DNA of 64,000 bases from Chimaeribacter arupi (lineage in GTDB: Bacteria; Pseudomonadota; Gammaproteobacteria; Enterobacterales; Enterobacteriaceae). The stretch covers positions 1-64,000 of the forward strand of contig NZ_PJZI01000033.1 of the NCBI RefSeq assembly GCF_002858805.1, written 5' to 3'. Position 1 is the stretch's first letter. Each line of letters starts with the position of its first letter. The position numbers and the translations under genes are program-made. Below, piece after piece: positions 10,701-20,091 of this stretch. Below the pieces are notes generated by a model. It made no database searches. It worked only from the letters and a program-made list of their open reading frames with translations, and had not been told where the DNA came from.

Positions 10701-11386
10701 GACTGTTCCCGGCTAACCGGGTAGGCGATGACATCCACCTCTACCGGGACGAACGCCGTGATGAGGTGCTGCTGGTGAGTCACCACCTGCGCCAGCAAAC
10801 GGAGAAAAACGATTTCCCGAACTACTGCCTGGCCGATTTTGTTGCGCCGAAATCCAGCGGCAAGCGGGACTACCTCGGTGCCTTCGCGGTGACGGCCGGG
10901 CTGGAAGAGGACGCGCTGGCCGCGGCCTATGACGCCCAACACGACGATTACAATAAAATCATGGTGAAAGCGCTCTCTGACCGCCTGGCGGAAGCGTTCG
11001 CGGAATACCTGCATGAGCGGGTGCGCAAGGTGTACTGGGGCTATGCGCCGAATGAAAACCTCAGCAATGAGGATCTGATCCGGGAAAATTACCAGGGCAT
11101 CCGCCCGGCACCGGGTTACCCGGCCTGCCCAGAGCACACGGAAAAAGGGCAGATCTGGCAATTGCTGGATGTTGAAACCCATACCGGCATGAAGCTCACT
11201 GAATCCTTTGCCATGTGGCCGGGGGCGGCAGTCTCCGGCTGGTACTTCAGCCATCCGGAGAGCAAATACTTTGCCGTGGCCCAGCTTCAGCGCGATCAGG
11301 TTGAGGATTACGCCCGGCGTAAAGGGATGCCGGTGGCAGAGGCTGAGCGCTGGCTGGCACCCAACCTGGGTTACGACGCAGAGTAA
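7703..11386 (+). CDS. metH: Cobalamin-dependent methionine synthase
   Basis: This enzyme transfers a methyl group from methyltetrahydrofolate via cobalamin to homocysteine, giving methionine. The 1227-residue protein has the same length as E. coli MetH. Domains in order: homocysteine-binding with zinc cysteines in LNCALGPDE and [10 protein letters not shown] (to about 325), the pterin domain with [15 protein letters not shown] (about 355-650), the cap and cobalamin domain with the axial histidine in [13 protein letters not shown] (about 755-770), and the SAM reactivation domain ending [18 protein letters not shown] is the start. The gene is divergent from iclR. Confidence 0.98.
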   Translation: MTNRAEALRSQLAQRILVLDGGMGTMIQSYRLEEADYRGERFAHWQSDLKGNNDLLVLTRPEVITAIHYGYLEAGADILETNTFNATPIAMADYHMASLSAEINYEAARLARICADEWTARTPEKPRYVAGVLGPTNRTASISPDVNDPAFRNISFDQLVEAYRESTRALIEGGADLIMIETVFDTLNAKAATFAVESEFEALGVELPVMISGTITDASGRTLSGQTTEAFYNSLRHVRPLSFGLNCALGPDELRQYVQELSRIAECYVTAHPNAGLPNAFGEYDLGADEMAAQIGEWARAGFLNIVGGCCGTTPQHIAAIARVVEGVAPRPLPDIPVACRLAGLEPLTIDANTLFVNVGERTNVTGSARFKRLIKEEKYAEALDVARQQVESGAQIIDINMDEGMLDAEAAMVRFLNLIAGEPDIARVPIMIDSSKWEVIEKGLKCIQGKGIVNSISMKEGEAAFIHHAKQVRRYGAAVVVMAFDEDGQADTRARKIEICRRAYRILTEEVGFPPEDIIFDPNIFAVATGIEEHNNYAVDFIGACRDIKTELPHALISGGVSNVSFSFRGNDPVREAIHAVFLYHAIRNGMDMGIVNAGQLAIYDDLPAELRDAVEDVVLNRRADGTERLLELAEKYRGNKEGGETAKVQAEWRAWPVNKRLEYSLVKGITEFIELDTEEARQAAARPIEVIEGPLMDGMNVVGDLFGEGKMFLPQVVKSARVMKQAVAYLEPYIEASKQQGSTNGKILLATVKGDVHDIGKNIVGVVLQCNNYEIIDLGVMVPTDKILKTAIEQKVDIIGLSGLITPSLDEMVNVAKEMQRQGFTLPLLIGGATTSKAHTAVKIEQNYSGPTVYVQNASRTVGVVSALLSDTQRDEFVARTRKEYETVRIQHGRKKPRTPPVTLAAARENALSLDWDDYTPPVAHRLGVQAVSVSIDTLRNYIDWTPFFMTWSLAGKYPRILEDEVVGEEAKRLFADANAMLDSLAASTSLTPRGVVGLFPANRVGDDIHLYRDERRDEVLLVSHHLRQQTEKNDFPNYCLADFVAPKSSGKRDYLGAFAVTAGLEEDALAAAYDAQHDDYNKIMVKALSDRLAEAFAEYLHERVRKVYWGYAPNENLSNEDLIRENYQGIRPAPGYPACPEHTEKGQIWQLLDVETHTGMKLTESFAMWPGAAVSGWYFSHPESKYFAVAQLQRDQVEDYARRKGMPVAEAERWLAPNLGYDAE

Positions 11387-11396
11387 CCCTCACGCC

Positions 11397-11432
11397 TGAC
11401 CCCGCCCCGTCTGCCGTGAAGGGACGGGGTCA
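11397..11432. terminator. Inverted repeat between metH and the convergent glycosyltransferase gene
   Basis: TGACCCCG and CGGGGTCA can pair across this 36-base stretch between two convergent genes, and it overlaps the stop codon of the minus-strand gene. There is no T run on either side, so a termination role is only suggested by position. Confidence 0.35.
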
Positions 11433-12320
11433 GGAAACCAGCGTTTTGAACTGGTCAAACTCAGCATCGGTTAACTCTTCCGAGACTTTCCGGGTAAAGA
11501 AATAGAATCCACGCGAGATGGCGGCGAGATCGCGGGTATCCAATTTTTTAGGGTAGTGGGGCCCGCTGTGCCAGTCGATATAACGCAGGCAGTGGCTGCC
11601 GGCGTCGGGGTTTTGGTACAGGCGCAGGCCAGGTTTTAGCTTTAATACCGAATGAAAGAAGATCTCATCAGCACAAAAGGTGCCGTTAAATGCGGTAAGC
11701 AAATCGGGGTGGGCATCAATATAGTCCACAATAAACTTCACACTGTCAGCGGTTAAGGTAAACCAGTTGGTGCCTTTATAGAGGGGCGGCAGTTGGCCGC
11801 TGGCCATTAATGCCATAACCTTGCGGTTTTTAAACAGCCCCCGGCTATAAAAATGGAGTTTGCTTTTTATCAGGCTAAAAAGATTTTTTTGAGAACGGAA
11901 AAAGCAGGAGGGGTAGCGATATAAAACCCGCGGGTAAGGGTCAACATAGGTATTGCTATTATTCTGGTAATGAATAAATTCATGGTTTTTATTTTCTTCC
12001 AGAAATGTATTCATTCTCTCATCAGAGACGGCCGGAACATCTTCACCAGAGATGAAAAAACAGTAATCAAATTTAACCTGCAATGCCTGACGGAGCAGCA
12101 ACAGCGTCGCGTGAATTTGTGACACATCACCCCAGCGGACGGGGATACGTTCCTGAAGGATATGCACGTTCTCTTTAGCCAGGGGTAAGATCTCATGGCT
12201 GTCAGATTTGGCATCATAATGAATAATGATGTGATTACCGGGAAATGAGGAGAGGTACTCCACTGTCCAAACAAGCGCCCGGCTACACTGGTGTGCCGTC
12301 ATAATAAATAACTTTCTCAT
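11430..12320 (-). CDS. Core-2/I-branching-type glycosyltransferase (GT14-like)
   Basis: A 296-residue protein resembling the bacterial branch of the Core-2/I-branching beta-1,6-N-acetylglucosaminyltransferase family. Visible family features are the N-terminal MTAHQCSRALVWTVEYL, a basic VRWGDVSQIHATLLLLRQAL helix, ISGEDVP at residues 90-96, KGTNWFTLT and ADEIFFHSVL. There is no signal peptide or membrane helix, so it probably works at the cytoplasmic side on a surface glycan; the acceptor is unknown. The ATG at 12320 follows AGGGAAGG well; an in-frame extension to 12371 lacks such a site. Base composition is clearly more AT-rich than the flanking genes, a sign of acquisition. Confidence 0.75.
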   Translation of the reverse strand: MRKLFIMTAHQCSRALVWTVEYLSSFPGNHIIIHYDAKSDSHEILPLAKENVHILQERIPVRWGDVSQIHATLLLLRQALQVKFDYCFFISGEDVPAVSDERMNTFLEENKNHEFIHYQNNSNTYVDPYPRVLYRYPSCFFRSQKNLFSLIKSKLHFYSRGLFKNRKVMALMASGQLPPLYKGTNWFTLTADSVKFIVDYIDAHPDLLTAFNGTFCADEIFFHSVLKLKPGLRLYQNPDAGSHCLRYIDWHSGPHYPKKLDTRDLAAISRGFYFFTRKVSEELTDAEFDQFKTLVS

Positions 12321-12812
12321 ATGACCTTCCCTGATTATTTTTACGCTGGAAATCCGCCGACAAGATACCAAGTCAGCGTGGTAAATCAGTGTGCGTAATC
12401 AAAGGAAAGGCGGGTTAAATGATTTTTTTTAGTGCTGTCACTGTCCCTCAAAAAATATCACCTGATTATTTTTTATATAACTCTATAGGCCGGATTTGCC
12501 GGTGCTCATTATTATGAGTGTCATGGCCGGGCCGGGCGACTGGCTGGATTATTGTGGTCTACAATTACTGTGATAAATCTTATGGAAAGCTGCACACAGC
12601 AGGCCGGAAGGGACAGGTAATTCGCTGATAAGCATGAATAAACCTCTGCGTTGCAGAGAGCGTCTTTCCGGCAGGTTTTTTGCAAGACCGATAAATGATT
12701 TGCGAGAGCCGGACCGGGCAAGATGCCTGGTGACGGTAATCGGATGCCATCCCGCTCCAATCGTCAGGCAGGTGGGGTGGCCTGTTAATGCCTGGCGAAG
12801 GAGAGCTATTCC
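12321..12812. other. Gene-free AT-rich gap upstream of yjbB
   Basis: About 490 bases separate the divergent glycosyltransferase gene and yjbB. The half next to the transferase is AT-rich (around 12420-12485), while the yjbB half returns to high GC. No convincing coding frame, RNA gene or repeat is seen. It must hold the promoters of both genes. Confidence 0.6.
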
Positions 12813-14459
12813 GTGTTAACCCTTCTTCATTTGCTGTCGGCCGTCTCCCTGCTGGTATGGGGGACGCATATTGTGCGAACCGGCATTATGCGGGTATTTG
12901 GTGCCAACCTGCGCCAGATCCTCAGCAGCAGCGTGGAAAAGAAACCGCTGGCGTTTGTCTCCGGCATTGGCGTTACTGCACTGGTGCAGAGCAGCAACGC
13001 CACCGCCTTGCTGGTCACCTCGTTTGTGGCGCAGGGGCTGGTGGGGCTCTCCCCGGCGCTGGTGATCATGCTGGGGGCGGATGTCGGCACCGCGCTGATG
13101 GCGCGTATCCTGACGTTTGACCTCTCCTGGCTTTCGCCGCTGCTGATCTTTGTGGGCGTGGCGTTGTTCCTCAGCCGCAAACAGTTGCGCGCCGGGCAGA
13201 TAGGGCGGGTCGCCATCGGGCTGGGGCTGATTCTGTTGGCGCTGGAACTGATCGTCACGGCCGCCACCCCCATCACCCAGGCCTCCGGCGTTAAAGTGCT
13301 GTTCTCGTCACTGACCGGGGATGTGCTGCTGGACGCCCTGACCGGCGCGCTGTTCGCCATCATCAGTTACTCCAGCCTGGCGGCAGTGCTGCTGACGGCA
13401 ACCCTCACCGCCACCGGCGTGATTTCGCTCAAGGTCGCGCTCTGCCTGGTGATCGGGGCCAACTTCGGCAGCGGGTTGGTGGCGATGATCAACGCCAGCA
13501 AACAGAATGCGGAGGCGCGGCGCGTGGCGCTCGGCAGCCTGCTGTTCAAGCTGATTGGCTGCGTGCTGGTGTTGCCGTTTGTGGCCCTGCTGGCAGACGC
13601 ATTTGACCGGTTGCCGGTATCGGATGAGGAGCTGGTGATCTATTTCCACGTCTTCTACAACCTGATCCGCTGCCTGGTGCTGTTGCCGCTGAGCGAGCGG
13701 ATGGCGCGCCTCTGCCAGGTGCTGATCGTCGCGTCACCGCAGGAGGACCCGCGCCTCAGCCCGCGCCACCTGGACACCAGCGCACTCGACACCCCTACGC
13801 TGGCGCTGGCCAATGCCGCGCGCGAAACCTTGCGCATGGGCGACGTGGTGGAGCACATGCTGGTGCTGCACCATGAGGTGGTGCACGGCAACCTGACGCA
13901 GGAGCGGGAAGTCAGCCGGCTGGATGATGATGTCGATGTGCTCTATACCGCCATCAAACTCTATCTGGCGCAGATGCAGAAAGAGGATCTGGGCGAGTCC
14001 GATTCGCGCCGCTGGGCGGAGGTGATTGAGATGGCGCTGAACCTCGAACAGGCGGGCGACATCATCGAGCGGATGACCGGCGATGTGGCGGCGAAATCCC
14101 ACGGCGCGCGCCGGGCTTTCTCCGCCGCCGGGCTGGCAGAGCTGGATGAGCTGCATAAGCGCCTGCTGGATAACCTGCGCCTCAGCATGTCGGTGTTTCT
14201 CTCCGGCGACATCACCAGCGCGCGCCGCCTGCGGCGCTCCAAGCACCGCTTTCGCCTGATGGATCGCCGGTATGCCCACGCGCATGTTGACCGGCTGCAT
14301 CAGCAGAATGTGCAGAGCATTGAAACCAGCTCGCTGCACCTGGGCCTGTTGGGTGACATGAAACGCCTGAACTCGCTGTTCTGCGCAGTGGCCTACAGCG
14401 TGCTGGAGCAGGAGCTGGAAGATGATGAACGTGATGAAGAGGAGCTGGTGACACGCTAA
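12813..14459 (+). CDS. yjbB: Na+/phosphate cotransporter family protein YjbB
   Basis: An inner-membrane protein of the Na+/Pi cotransporter (NptA/PNaS) family. E. coli YjbB exports phosphate when intracellular levels are high. The first 300 residues hold the hydrophobic transporter part with the duplicated family motifs TALVQSSNATALLVTSF and ISYSSLAAVLLTATL. The C-terminal 200 residues form a PhoU-like helical domain (NAARETLRMGDVVEHML, LNLEQAGDIIERM). The length of 548 is close to E. coli (543). The GTG start is placed 7 bases after AAGGAGA and gives MLTLLHLLSAVSLLVWG as in E. coli. Confidence 0.93.
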   Translation: MLTLLHLLSAVSLLVWGTHIVRTGIMRVFGANLRQILSSSVEKKPLAFVSGIGVTALVQSSNATALLVTSFVAQGLVGLSPALVIMLGADVGTALMARILTFDLSWLSPLLIFVGVALFLSRKQLRAGQIGRVAIGLGLILLALELIVTAATPITQASGVKVLFSSLTGDVLLDALTGALFAIISYSSLAAVLLTATLTATGVISLKVALCLVIGANFGSGLVAMINASKQNAEARRVALGSLLFKLIGCVLVLPFVALLADAFDRLPVSDEELVIYFHVFYNLIRCLVLLPLSERMARLCQVLIVASPQEDPRLSPRHLDTSALDTPTLALANAARETLRMGDVVEHMLVLHHEVVHGNLTQEREVSRLDDDVDVLYTAIKLYLAQMQKEDLGESDSRRWAEVIEMALNLEQAGDIIERMTGDVAAKSHGARRAFSAAGLAELDELHKRLLDNLRLSMSVFLSGDITSARRLRRSKHRFRLMDRRYAHAHVDRLHQQNVQSIETSSLHLGLLGDMKRLNSLFCAVAYSVLEQELEDDERDEEELVTR

Positions 14460-14478
14460 GGGCGGGGCAGAGACAGAA

Positions 14479-14506
14479 GGGGCGCGGGAAACCGCGCCCT
14501 TTTTTA
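14479..14506 (+). terminator. Intrinsic terminator of yjbB
   Basis: GGGCGCGG and CCGCGCCC pair around a GAAA loop and are followed by seven T. It lies 20 bases after the yjbB stop and in front of the convergent panS. Confidence 0.9.
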
Positions 14507-14521
14507 TGGCCGGCGCCCAGG

Positions 14522-15469
14522 TCAGCGATCGGCGCGCGCGGTCACCGCCGCATCGGTTTTGTCTACCGGCTTGCCTGACCAGTAGCCGGCCAGCAAGGAA
14601 CCGGAAAGATTATGCCAGACGGAGAACAGCGCACCGGGCAGGGCGGCCAGCGGCGAGAAGTAGAGGTTGCCCAGCGTGGCGGCCAGCCCGGAGTTCTGCA
14701 TCCCGACTTCCATCGCCAGCGTGCGGCAGATGGTTTCATCAAAACCGAACAGCTTGCCGCCCCAGTAACCGCTCAGCAGCCCGATGCCGTTGTGCAGGAT
14801 CACCGCCACAATCACCACCAGCCCCACAGAGGCGATAAAGCCCTGGCTGCCCGCCACCACGGCGCTGATGATCGCCAGGATGCAGACCATGGAAAAGAGC
14901 GGCAGCACCGGCTCCAGCTTTTTCACCAGCCCGGTAAACAGGTGGTGAATCACCAGCCCGGCAAAAATCGGGATCACCACGATTTTCAGGATGCTGAGCA
15001 GCATCCCGGCCACATCGACGCTGATCTGCGTATCCACATAAAGCCGCGTCAGCAGCGGCGTGGCAAATACGCCCACCAGCGTGGAGACGGCGGAAATGGT
15101 GACTGACAGCGCCACATCGCCTTTCGCCAGGTAGATCATCACGTTGGAGGCTGTGCCGCTGGCCACGCTGCCGACCAGCACCATGCCCGCGGCAAGATCA
15201 GGCGGCATCTGGAACAGTTTCGCCAGCACCCAGGCGGCCAGCGGCATCACCAGGTAGTGCAGGAACGTGGCGGCAGCCACCGGGGCCGGGCGCGACAATA
15301 CCCGTTTGAAATCGGCGAACTCCAGCGTAACGCCCATGCCGAACATAATCAGCATCAGCAGCGTGCTGACGTGCGGGGTGATGGGGGTAAAGGTGCCGGG
15401 CAGGTAATAGGCCGCGACGGAGAGCAGGACAGCCCATAACGGAAACAGGCGGGTGATTTTCGCTAACAT
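14522..15469 (-). CDS. panS: Ketopantoate/pantoate transporter, bile acid:Na+ symporter family
   Basis: A 315-residue polytopic inner-membrane protein of the BASS family, with about nine to ten hydrophobic segments and the family motifs [33 protein letters not shown] and [15 protein letters not shown]. Salmonella PanS, of the same family, mediates ketopantoate uptake; the symbol is given by overall similarity. The start at 15469 ([14 protein letters not shown]) is preceded by AAGGA; the frame extends 18 codons further without reason to be used. It lies downstream of lysC on the same strand but behind the lysC terminator, so it probably has its own promoter at 15470-15590. Confidence 0.8.
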   Translation of the reverse strand: MLAKITRLFPLWAVLLSVAAYYLPGTFTPITPHVSTLLMLIMFGMGVTLEFADFKRVLSRPAPVAAATFLHYLVMPLAAWVLAKLFQMPPDLAAGMVLVGSVASGTASNVMIYLAKGDVALSVTISAVSTLVGVFATPLLTRLYVDTQISVDVAGMLLSILKIVVIPIFAGLVIHHLFTGLVKKLEPVLPLFSMVCILAIISAVVAGSQGFIASVGLVVIVAVILHNGIGLLSGYWGGKLFGFDETICRTLAMEVGMQNSGLAATLGNLYFSPLAALPGALFSVWHNLSGSLLAGYWSGKPVDKTDAAVTARADR

Positions 15470-15592
15470 GAGAGGTCGGTTCCTTCTTCTGGTTATGGCG
15501 GATGTTGTGTTTTTTACAGGCACCGGTGTTCACGGGTACGCTGTTTTTCTACTGATAACGTCTTTCCTTGCTGGTTTTACGGTGCGGCGGAC

Positions 15593-15620
15593 ATAAAAAA
15601 GCCGGGCGTGCGCCCGGCTT
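15593..15620 (-). terminator. Intrinsic terminator of lysC
   Basis: Read on the minus strand, GCCGGGC and GCCCGGC form a stem followed by a run of T (the A run at 15594-15600 of the plus strand). It lies 20 bases past the lysC stop. Confidence 0.9.
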
Positions 15621-15639
15621 CGCCCTGCGCGCCGCGGTA

Positions 15640-17022
15640 TTACTCGAATAGGTTGCGGTGCAGGGTCTGCACGACCTGCTCGGCGTCGCCGCCGGGCACC
15701 AGGAAGCAGAGGTTATAGCTGCTGGCCCCGTAGCAGATCATGCGGATGCTGAACGGGTCGAGCACGCCGAACACCTCTTTGCCGACGCCGCACGCCTGCG
15801 AAAGCTTGTTCCCAATCAGCGCAATCAGCGCCAGGTTCTCTTCCACCTCAACGCGGCAGAGCGACGACAGCTCCGTCAGCAGCGCAGTGGTCAACAGGCT
15901 GTCACCGGTGGAGGTTGAGCCGGTGGTGTCGAGCGTCAGCGCCACGCTCACTTCAGAGGTGGTGATGAGGTCAACCGAGATATTGTGGCGCAGCAGGATG
16001 TTAAACACCTCAGACAGGAACCCGCGCGCATGCAGCATGTTCAGGCTGTGCAGCGTCAGCAGGGTCTGTTTGCGGCGCAAGGCCAGCGCACGGAACAGCG
16101 GCGGGTTTTTGGTGCTGTTGCACACCAGCGTGCCGCCTGCGGCCGGGTCTTTGCTGGAGCCGACAAACACCGGGATGTCGCAGCGCACGGCCGGTAACAG
16201 GGTCGCCGGGTGCAGCACTTTCGCGCCGAAGGTCGCCATTTCGGCGGCTTCTTCAAAGGTGATTTTATCGATGCGTTTGGCCGTCGGCACTACGCGCGGG
16301 TCGGTGGTGTAAATGCCCGGCACATCCGTCCAGATATCAACGCGGCCGGCGTGCAGCGCCTCACCCAGCAGTGCAGCGGTGTAATCACTGCCGCCGCGGC
16401 CGAGGGTGGTGGTGCGGCCCTTATCTTCACTGCCGATAAAGCCCTGGGTGATCACCAGCGCCCGCTCCAGGCGCGGCAGCAGTTGCTGGGTGGCCAGCTC
16501 AGCCAGTTGTGCGGTGTCCGGCTCGGCGCGGCCGAAGCGATCGGTAGTGCGCATCACTTTGCGTACGTCAAACCATTCTGCCGCCACATTACGTTCACGC
16601 AGGATCTCAACAAACAGCAGGGTCGACATCAGTTCGCCGTGGCTCACCAGTTCATCGGTCAGTGCCGGGGAGGTGGCCAGGCTGGCGCCTTCGGAGAGCA
16701 TGGCGATGTTCTCCAGCAGGCGATCGATCTCCTCGCGGATCACCTCAGGCTCAGTGAGTCTGTCTATGATGGCGTACTGAACCCGGCGGATTTCGCTGAG
16801 TTTCACGTCACGTTGCTCCTGCTCGCAGCCTTCGGCCAGAGCGACCAACAGGTTGGTAATGCCGGCGGAGGCAGACAGAACAACCAGGCGGTTGGCCGGG
16901 TTGGCCAGCACCACATCCGCGCTGCGGTTCATGGCATCAAAATCTGCGACGCTGGTGCCGCCAAATTTCGCCACGATCATCGGCTGACCGGCGTGGAAGG
17001 AGGAGGGAACTGCTTGATTCAT
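15640..17022 (-). CDS. lysC: Lysine-sensitive aspartokinase III
   Basis: It phosphorylates aspartate, the first step to lysine, threonine and methionine. The 460-residue protein carries the kinase domain (VAKFGGTSVADFDAMNRSA near residue 20; GRGGSDYTAALL; WTDVPGIYTTDPRVV) and two C-terminal ACT domains that bind lysine (ISVDLITTSEVSVALTLDTTG, then ALIALIGNKLSQACG). It is 11 residues longer than E. coli LysC because of an N-terminal extension. The ATG follows ACGAGG by 6 bases. A lysine riboswitch precedes it, so enzyme activity and expression should both respond to lysine. Confidence 0.97.
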   Translation of the reverse strand: MNQAVPSSFHAGQPMIVAKFGGTSVADFDAMNRSADVVLANPANRLVVLSASAGITNLLVALAEGCEQEQRDVKLSEIRRVQYAIIDRLTEPEVIREEIDRLLENIAMLSEGASLATSPALTDELVSHGELMSTLLFVEILRERNVAAEWFDVRKVMRTTDRFGRAEPDTAQLAELATQQLLPRLERALVITQGFIGSEDKGRTTTLGRGGSDYTAALLGEALHAGRVDIWTDVPGIYTTDPRVVPTAKRIDKITFEEAAEMATFGAKVLHPATLLPAVRCDIPVFVGSSKDPAAGGTLVCNSTKNPPLFRALALRRKQTLLTLHSLNMLHARGFLSEVFNILLRHNISVDLITTSEVSVALTLDTTGSTSTGDSLLTTALLTELSSLCRVEVEENLALIALIGNKLSQACGVGKEVFGVLDPFSIRMICYGASSYNLCFLVPGGDAEQVVQTLHRNLFE

Positions 17023-17162
17023 GGTAAACCTCGTGTCAGGGCCATTATTTTATGGCAACAAATTCAAAACCTTGGCACAAGGGGAGGGCGGTAATAGGGG
17101 GCAGACGTAGTGGGCTACGATACTCCCAGAAGCGCTCCACCTTGCTGGCCGCCCGCGTTGGG

Positions 17163-17312
17163 CGATCTGGTGACAACCCAGAGGATTCAGCCTCTGTAGC
17201 CGATACGGGGCATCCGCCTGCCCACGTACCTCGGCGTCGCTCCCCCTCAAGTGCCGTCAGTGGAATACGGTTCCTCTGACACCCTGCCTGGGCGACGCGC
17301 CTCTTCTGGCTC
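17163..17312 (-). promoter_or_regulatory. Lysine riboswitch (L box) in the lysC leader
   Basis: Read on the minus strand, this leader carries the strongly conserved lysine-aptamer blocks seen in the E. coli lysC leader: CCAGAAGAGGCGCGT at the 5' side, then GAGGGGGAGCGACGCCGAGG, GTATCGGCTA, and GGCTGAATCC...GGGTTGTCACC at the 3' side. About 140 bases separate the aptamer from the lysC start. In this expression platform a CTTCTGG segment (minus strand, near 17130) can pair with the CCAGAAG of the aptamer, as in E. coli, where lysine binding hides the ribosome site and exposes RNase E sites. Lysine-dependent repression is inferred. Confidence 0.93.
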
Positions 17313-17340
17313 GCACACGGTTGCGCGAGTAGGGGGCTAG

Positions 17341-17625
17341 GATTACTGGTTCTGGCTGCGCTGTCAACGAAAGCATAAGGCTTTTCTGTTTTTATTATTT
17401 ACGGATGATGCGCATGATCTGTCACACTTCATAACCGATTAATAAATAATCATTAACAGATGCGGCCTATTGCAAGAAAAGGGATATCATCGAAAGGATT
17501 ACAGGCTACAATCGGCATCAGGCGGTATGTAAAGCGTATCCCAGCATGACGTGTTTGCCCACACTTCGCGCCTGCTGGGATAGGCTTTTAATCTCATAAT
17601 GTGAAACTCAAACGAGAGCGTTGCG
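17341..17625 (+). promoter_or_regulatory. pgi upstream region with long-loop hairpin
   Basis: Divergent promoter region between the lysC leader and pgi. It contains a perfect 9-bp inverted repeat, ATCCCAGCA (17538-17546) and TGCTGGGAT (17573-17581), with a 26-base loop, ending 44 bases before the pgi ATG. AT-rich sequence at 17385-17470 probably holds promoters. No coding frame is seen. Confidence 0.5.
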
Positions 17626-19272
17626 ATGAAAAATATCAATCCAAGTCAAACCGCTGCCTGGCAGGCCCTGCAGCAGCATTTTGAACAGATGAAAGATGTT
17701 CAGATCAGTGAATTATTCGCCCAGGACAGTGACCGTTTCTCCTCCTTCTCCGCCACCTTTAACGATCAGATGCTGGTGGATTACTCCAAAAACCGCATCA
17801 CCAAAGAAACGCTGGAGAAGTTGCAGGCCCTGGCCAAAGAGACTGATCTCCAGGGTGCCATCAACGCCATGTTCTCCGGGGAGAAGATCAACCGCACCGA
17901 AGACCGTGCCGTGCTGCACGTGGCCCTGCGCAACCGCAGCAACACCCCGATTGTGGTGGACGGCAAAGATGTGATGCCGGAAGTGAACGCCGTGCTGGCG
18001 AAAATGAAGCAGTTCTGTGACCGCGTGATCGGCGGCGACTGGAAAGGCTATACCGGCAAGCCGATAACCGACGTGGTGAACATCGGCATCGGCGGCTCTG
18101 ACCTCGGCCCGTTCATGGTGACCGAAGCGCTGAAGCCGTACAAAAACCACCTCAACATGCACTTCGTCTCCAATGTTGACGGCACCCACATCGCCGAAAC
18201 GCTGAAAACCCTCAGCCCGGAAACCACCCTGTTCCTGGTGGCCTCCAAAACCTTCACCACCCAGGAAACCATGACCAACGCCCACAGCGCGCGTGACTGG
18301 TTCCTGAACAGCGCCGGTGACCAGCAGCACGTGGCCAAACACTTTGCCGCGCTCTCCACCAACGCGAAAGCCGTCGGCGAGTTTGGTATCGACACCGACA
18401 ACATGTTCGAATTCTGGGACTGGGTCGGCGGGCGTTACTCCCTGTGGTCAGCGATTGGCCTCTCCATTGCGCTCTCCCTGGGCTTTGAGAACTTCGAGAA
18501 GCTGCTGACCGGCGCGCACGAGATGGACAAACACTTCGCCAACACCCCGGCGGAGCAGAACCTGCCGGTGCTGCTGGCGCTGATCGGCATCTGGTACAAC
18601 AACTTCTTTGGTGCCGAAACCGAAGCGATCCTGCCGTATGACCAGTACATGCACCGCTTTGCTGCCTACTTCCAGCAAGGCAACATGGAATCCAACGGCA
18701 AATACGTTGACCGCAACGGCAACCCGGTGGACTACCAGACCGGCCCGATCATCTGGGGTGAGCCGGGCACCAACGGCCAGCACGCCTTCTATCAGCTGAT
18801 TCACCAGGGCACCAAAATTGTCCCGTGTGACTTCATCGCCCCGGCCATCAGCCATAACCCGCTGAGCGACCACCACGCGAAGCTGCTCTCCAACTTCTTC
18901 GCCCAGACTGAAGCGCTGGCGTTCGGCAAATCGCTGGAGACCGTTGAAGAAGAGTTCGCGGCCCAGGGCAAAAAACCGGAAGACGTGAAACACGTTGCGC
19001 CGTTCAAGGTGTTCGAAGGCAACCGCCCGACCAACTCCATCCTGCTGCGTGAAATCACCCCGGAAAGCCTCGGCGCGCTGATTGCCCTGTATGAGCACAA
19101 AATCTTCACCCAGGGCGCGATCCTCAACATCTTCACCTTTGACCAGTGGGGCGTAGAGCTGGGCAAACAGCTGGCAAACCGCATCCTGCCGGAACTGGCG
19201 GGGGATGAGCAGGTCAGCAGCCACGACAGCTCCACCAACGCGCTGATCAACCGCTTCAAAGCCTGGCGCTAA
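17626..19272 (+). CDS. pgi: Glucose-6-phosphate isomerase
   Basis: This enzyme interconverts glucose 6-phosphate and fructose 6-phosphate in glycolysis and gluconeogenesis. The 548-residue protein lines up with E. coli Pgi (549) throughout. It has the family signatures [19 protein letters not shown] and [14 protein letters not shown] and the sugar-phosphate site [12 protein letters not shown]. The start [12 protein letters not shown] is conserved and preceded by a purine-rich site (GAGAG). It is a single gene, followed by an intrinsic terminator. Confidence 0.98.
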   Translation: MKNINPSQTAAWQALQQHFEQMKDVQISELFAQDSDRFSSFSATFNDQMLVDYSKNRITKETLEKLQALAKETDLQGAINAMFSGEKINRTEDRAVLHVALRNRSNTPIVVDGKDVMPEVNAVLAKMKQFCDRVIGGDWKGYTGKPITDVVNIGIGGSDLGPFMVTEALKPYKNHLNMHFVSNVDGTHIAETLKTLSPETTLFLVASKTFTTQETMTNAHSARDWFLNSAGDQQHVAKHFAALSTNAKAVGEFGIDTDNMFEFWDWVGGRYSLWSAIGLSIALSLGFENFEKLLTGAHEMDKHFANTPAEQNLPVLLALIGIWYNNFFGAETEAILPYDQYMHRFAAYFQQGNMESNGKYVDRNGNPVDYQTGPIIWGEPGTNGQHAFYQLIHQGTKIVPCDFIAPAISHNPLSDHHAKLLSNFFAQTEALAFGKSLETVEEEFAAQGKKPEDVKHVAPFKVFEGNRPTNSILLREITPESLGALIALYEHKIFTQGAILNIFTFDQWGVELGKQLANRILPELAGDEQVSSHDSSTNALINRFKAWR

Positions 19273-19332
19273 GCCCGGCAGTGGGCGGCAAAGCTTAACC
19301 GCGGGTTAAGGTTTCGCCGCCAACACATCAAC

Positions 19333-19368
19333 GGCCCTGCGGGATTTTCCCTGACAGGGCCTTTTTAT
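19333..19368 (+). terminator. Intrinsic terminator of pgi
   Basis: GGCCCTG and CAGGGCC form a 7-bp stem with a 15-base loop, followed by TTTTTATT. A further perfect small hairpin, CTTAACC-GCG-GGTTAAG, lies just upstream at 19294-19310. Confidence 0.85.
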
Positions 19369-20091
19369 TGCCCTGAGGCGGCCGCCGTCCTGTAGGGTTT
19401 GTCTGAAAAAACGGAAATTCAGCTTATGCTGAGTGCGCTTATAATTTCACCGCGCATTATCCGTTATTTTTCCTGAGATTAGCGAAACCGGCGGATATTG
19501 TGCTTCCCTTAAGTCGGGTTTTTGGCGTAAAAATCTGTTCGAACTGTTTTTTGACCACTTTCCTTATCTGTTCATCGCGCTGCTGAAAAACCACAGGGGG
19601 AAAATCGGCCGGAACACCTCCGATAAAAGATGCTTAAAATCATCTATTTAACAAAAATGCTAAAAATGACCCCTCGCATGAAAAACCTTCCCTGACTAAG
19701 CCATTCACGCCATCAATGATGACACTCATTAACAGTTTATTGCATTATAAATAAGCAGCCTTTCCTGCCCGCCCTATCCGACAGAGGCCAGTATCCCCTT
19801 GAGGCAACGTATTAATTCGCTGCCGGGGAACCTTTAGTTTCTGGAATGTATCGGCTGACGGAACGGCGCCATAAACTGGCCGCCCGGCAAACGTGCCCCG
19901 CTTTTCGCATGGAATTCCAGCCTGTGTGCTGGCGAAAGGGGCCTCCGGTGTTAACCGGTCTACGTTTGCCCGCCGGGGTTCGCCCCGGTGAGGCCAACAA
20001 TCATGCATCCGCCCGCCCTGTGACGCGGCGGACTTCTGGGGGCTGCCCGCTGCGGCCCCTGTTATGGGCCTGTTTATCCTGGGAAAAGAAC
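19369..20091 (+). promoter_or_regulatory. Long leader of yjbFGH with structured element at 19881-19995
   Basis: More than 700 bases without a convincing gene. The first part (19400-19760) is AT-rich and likely holds promoters. The last 250 bases are open in frame with yjbF but look like structured RNA. GGCAAACGT (19886-19894) pairs with ACGTTTGCC (19962-19970). CCGGGG-TTCG-CCCCGG (19973-19988) is a perfect UUCG hairpin. GGCCTC (19940-19945) pairs with GAGGCC (19990-19995). TCCGCC (20008-20013) pairs with GGCGGA (20027-20032). The first and third helices cross, so they form a pseudoknot or are alternatives. In E. coli this site carries yjbE, which is not seen here. Confidence 0.5.

Noticed and set aside
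19846-20091. 82-codon N-terminal extension of yjbF
   Set aside because: It would place a long Arg/Cys/Pro-rich segment before an obvious lipoprotein signal, and the DNA forms helices instead. GTG at 20092 gives the E. coli length.
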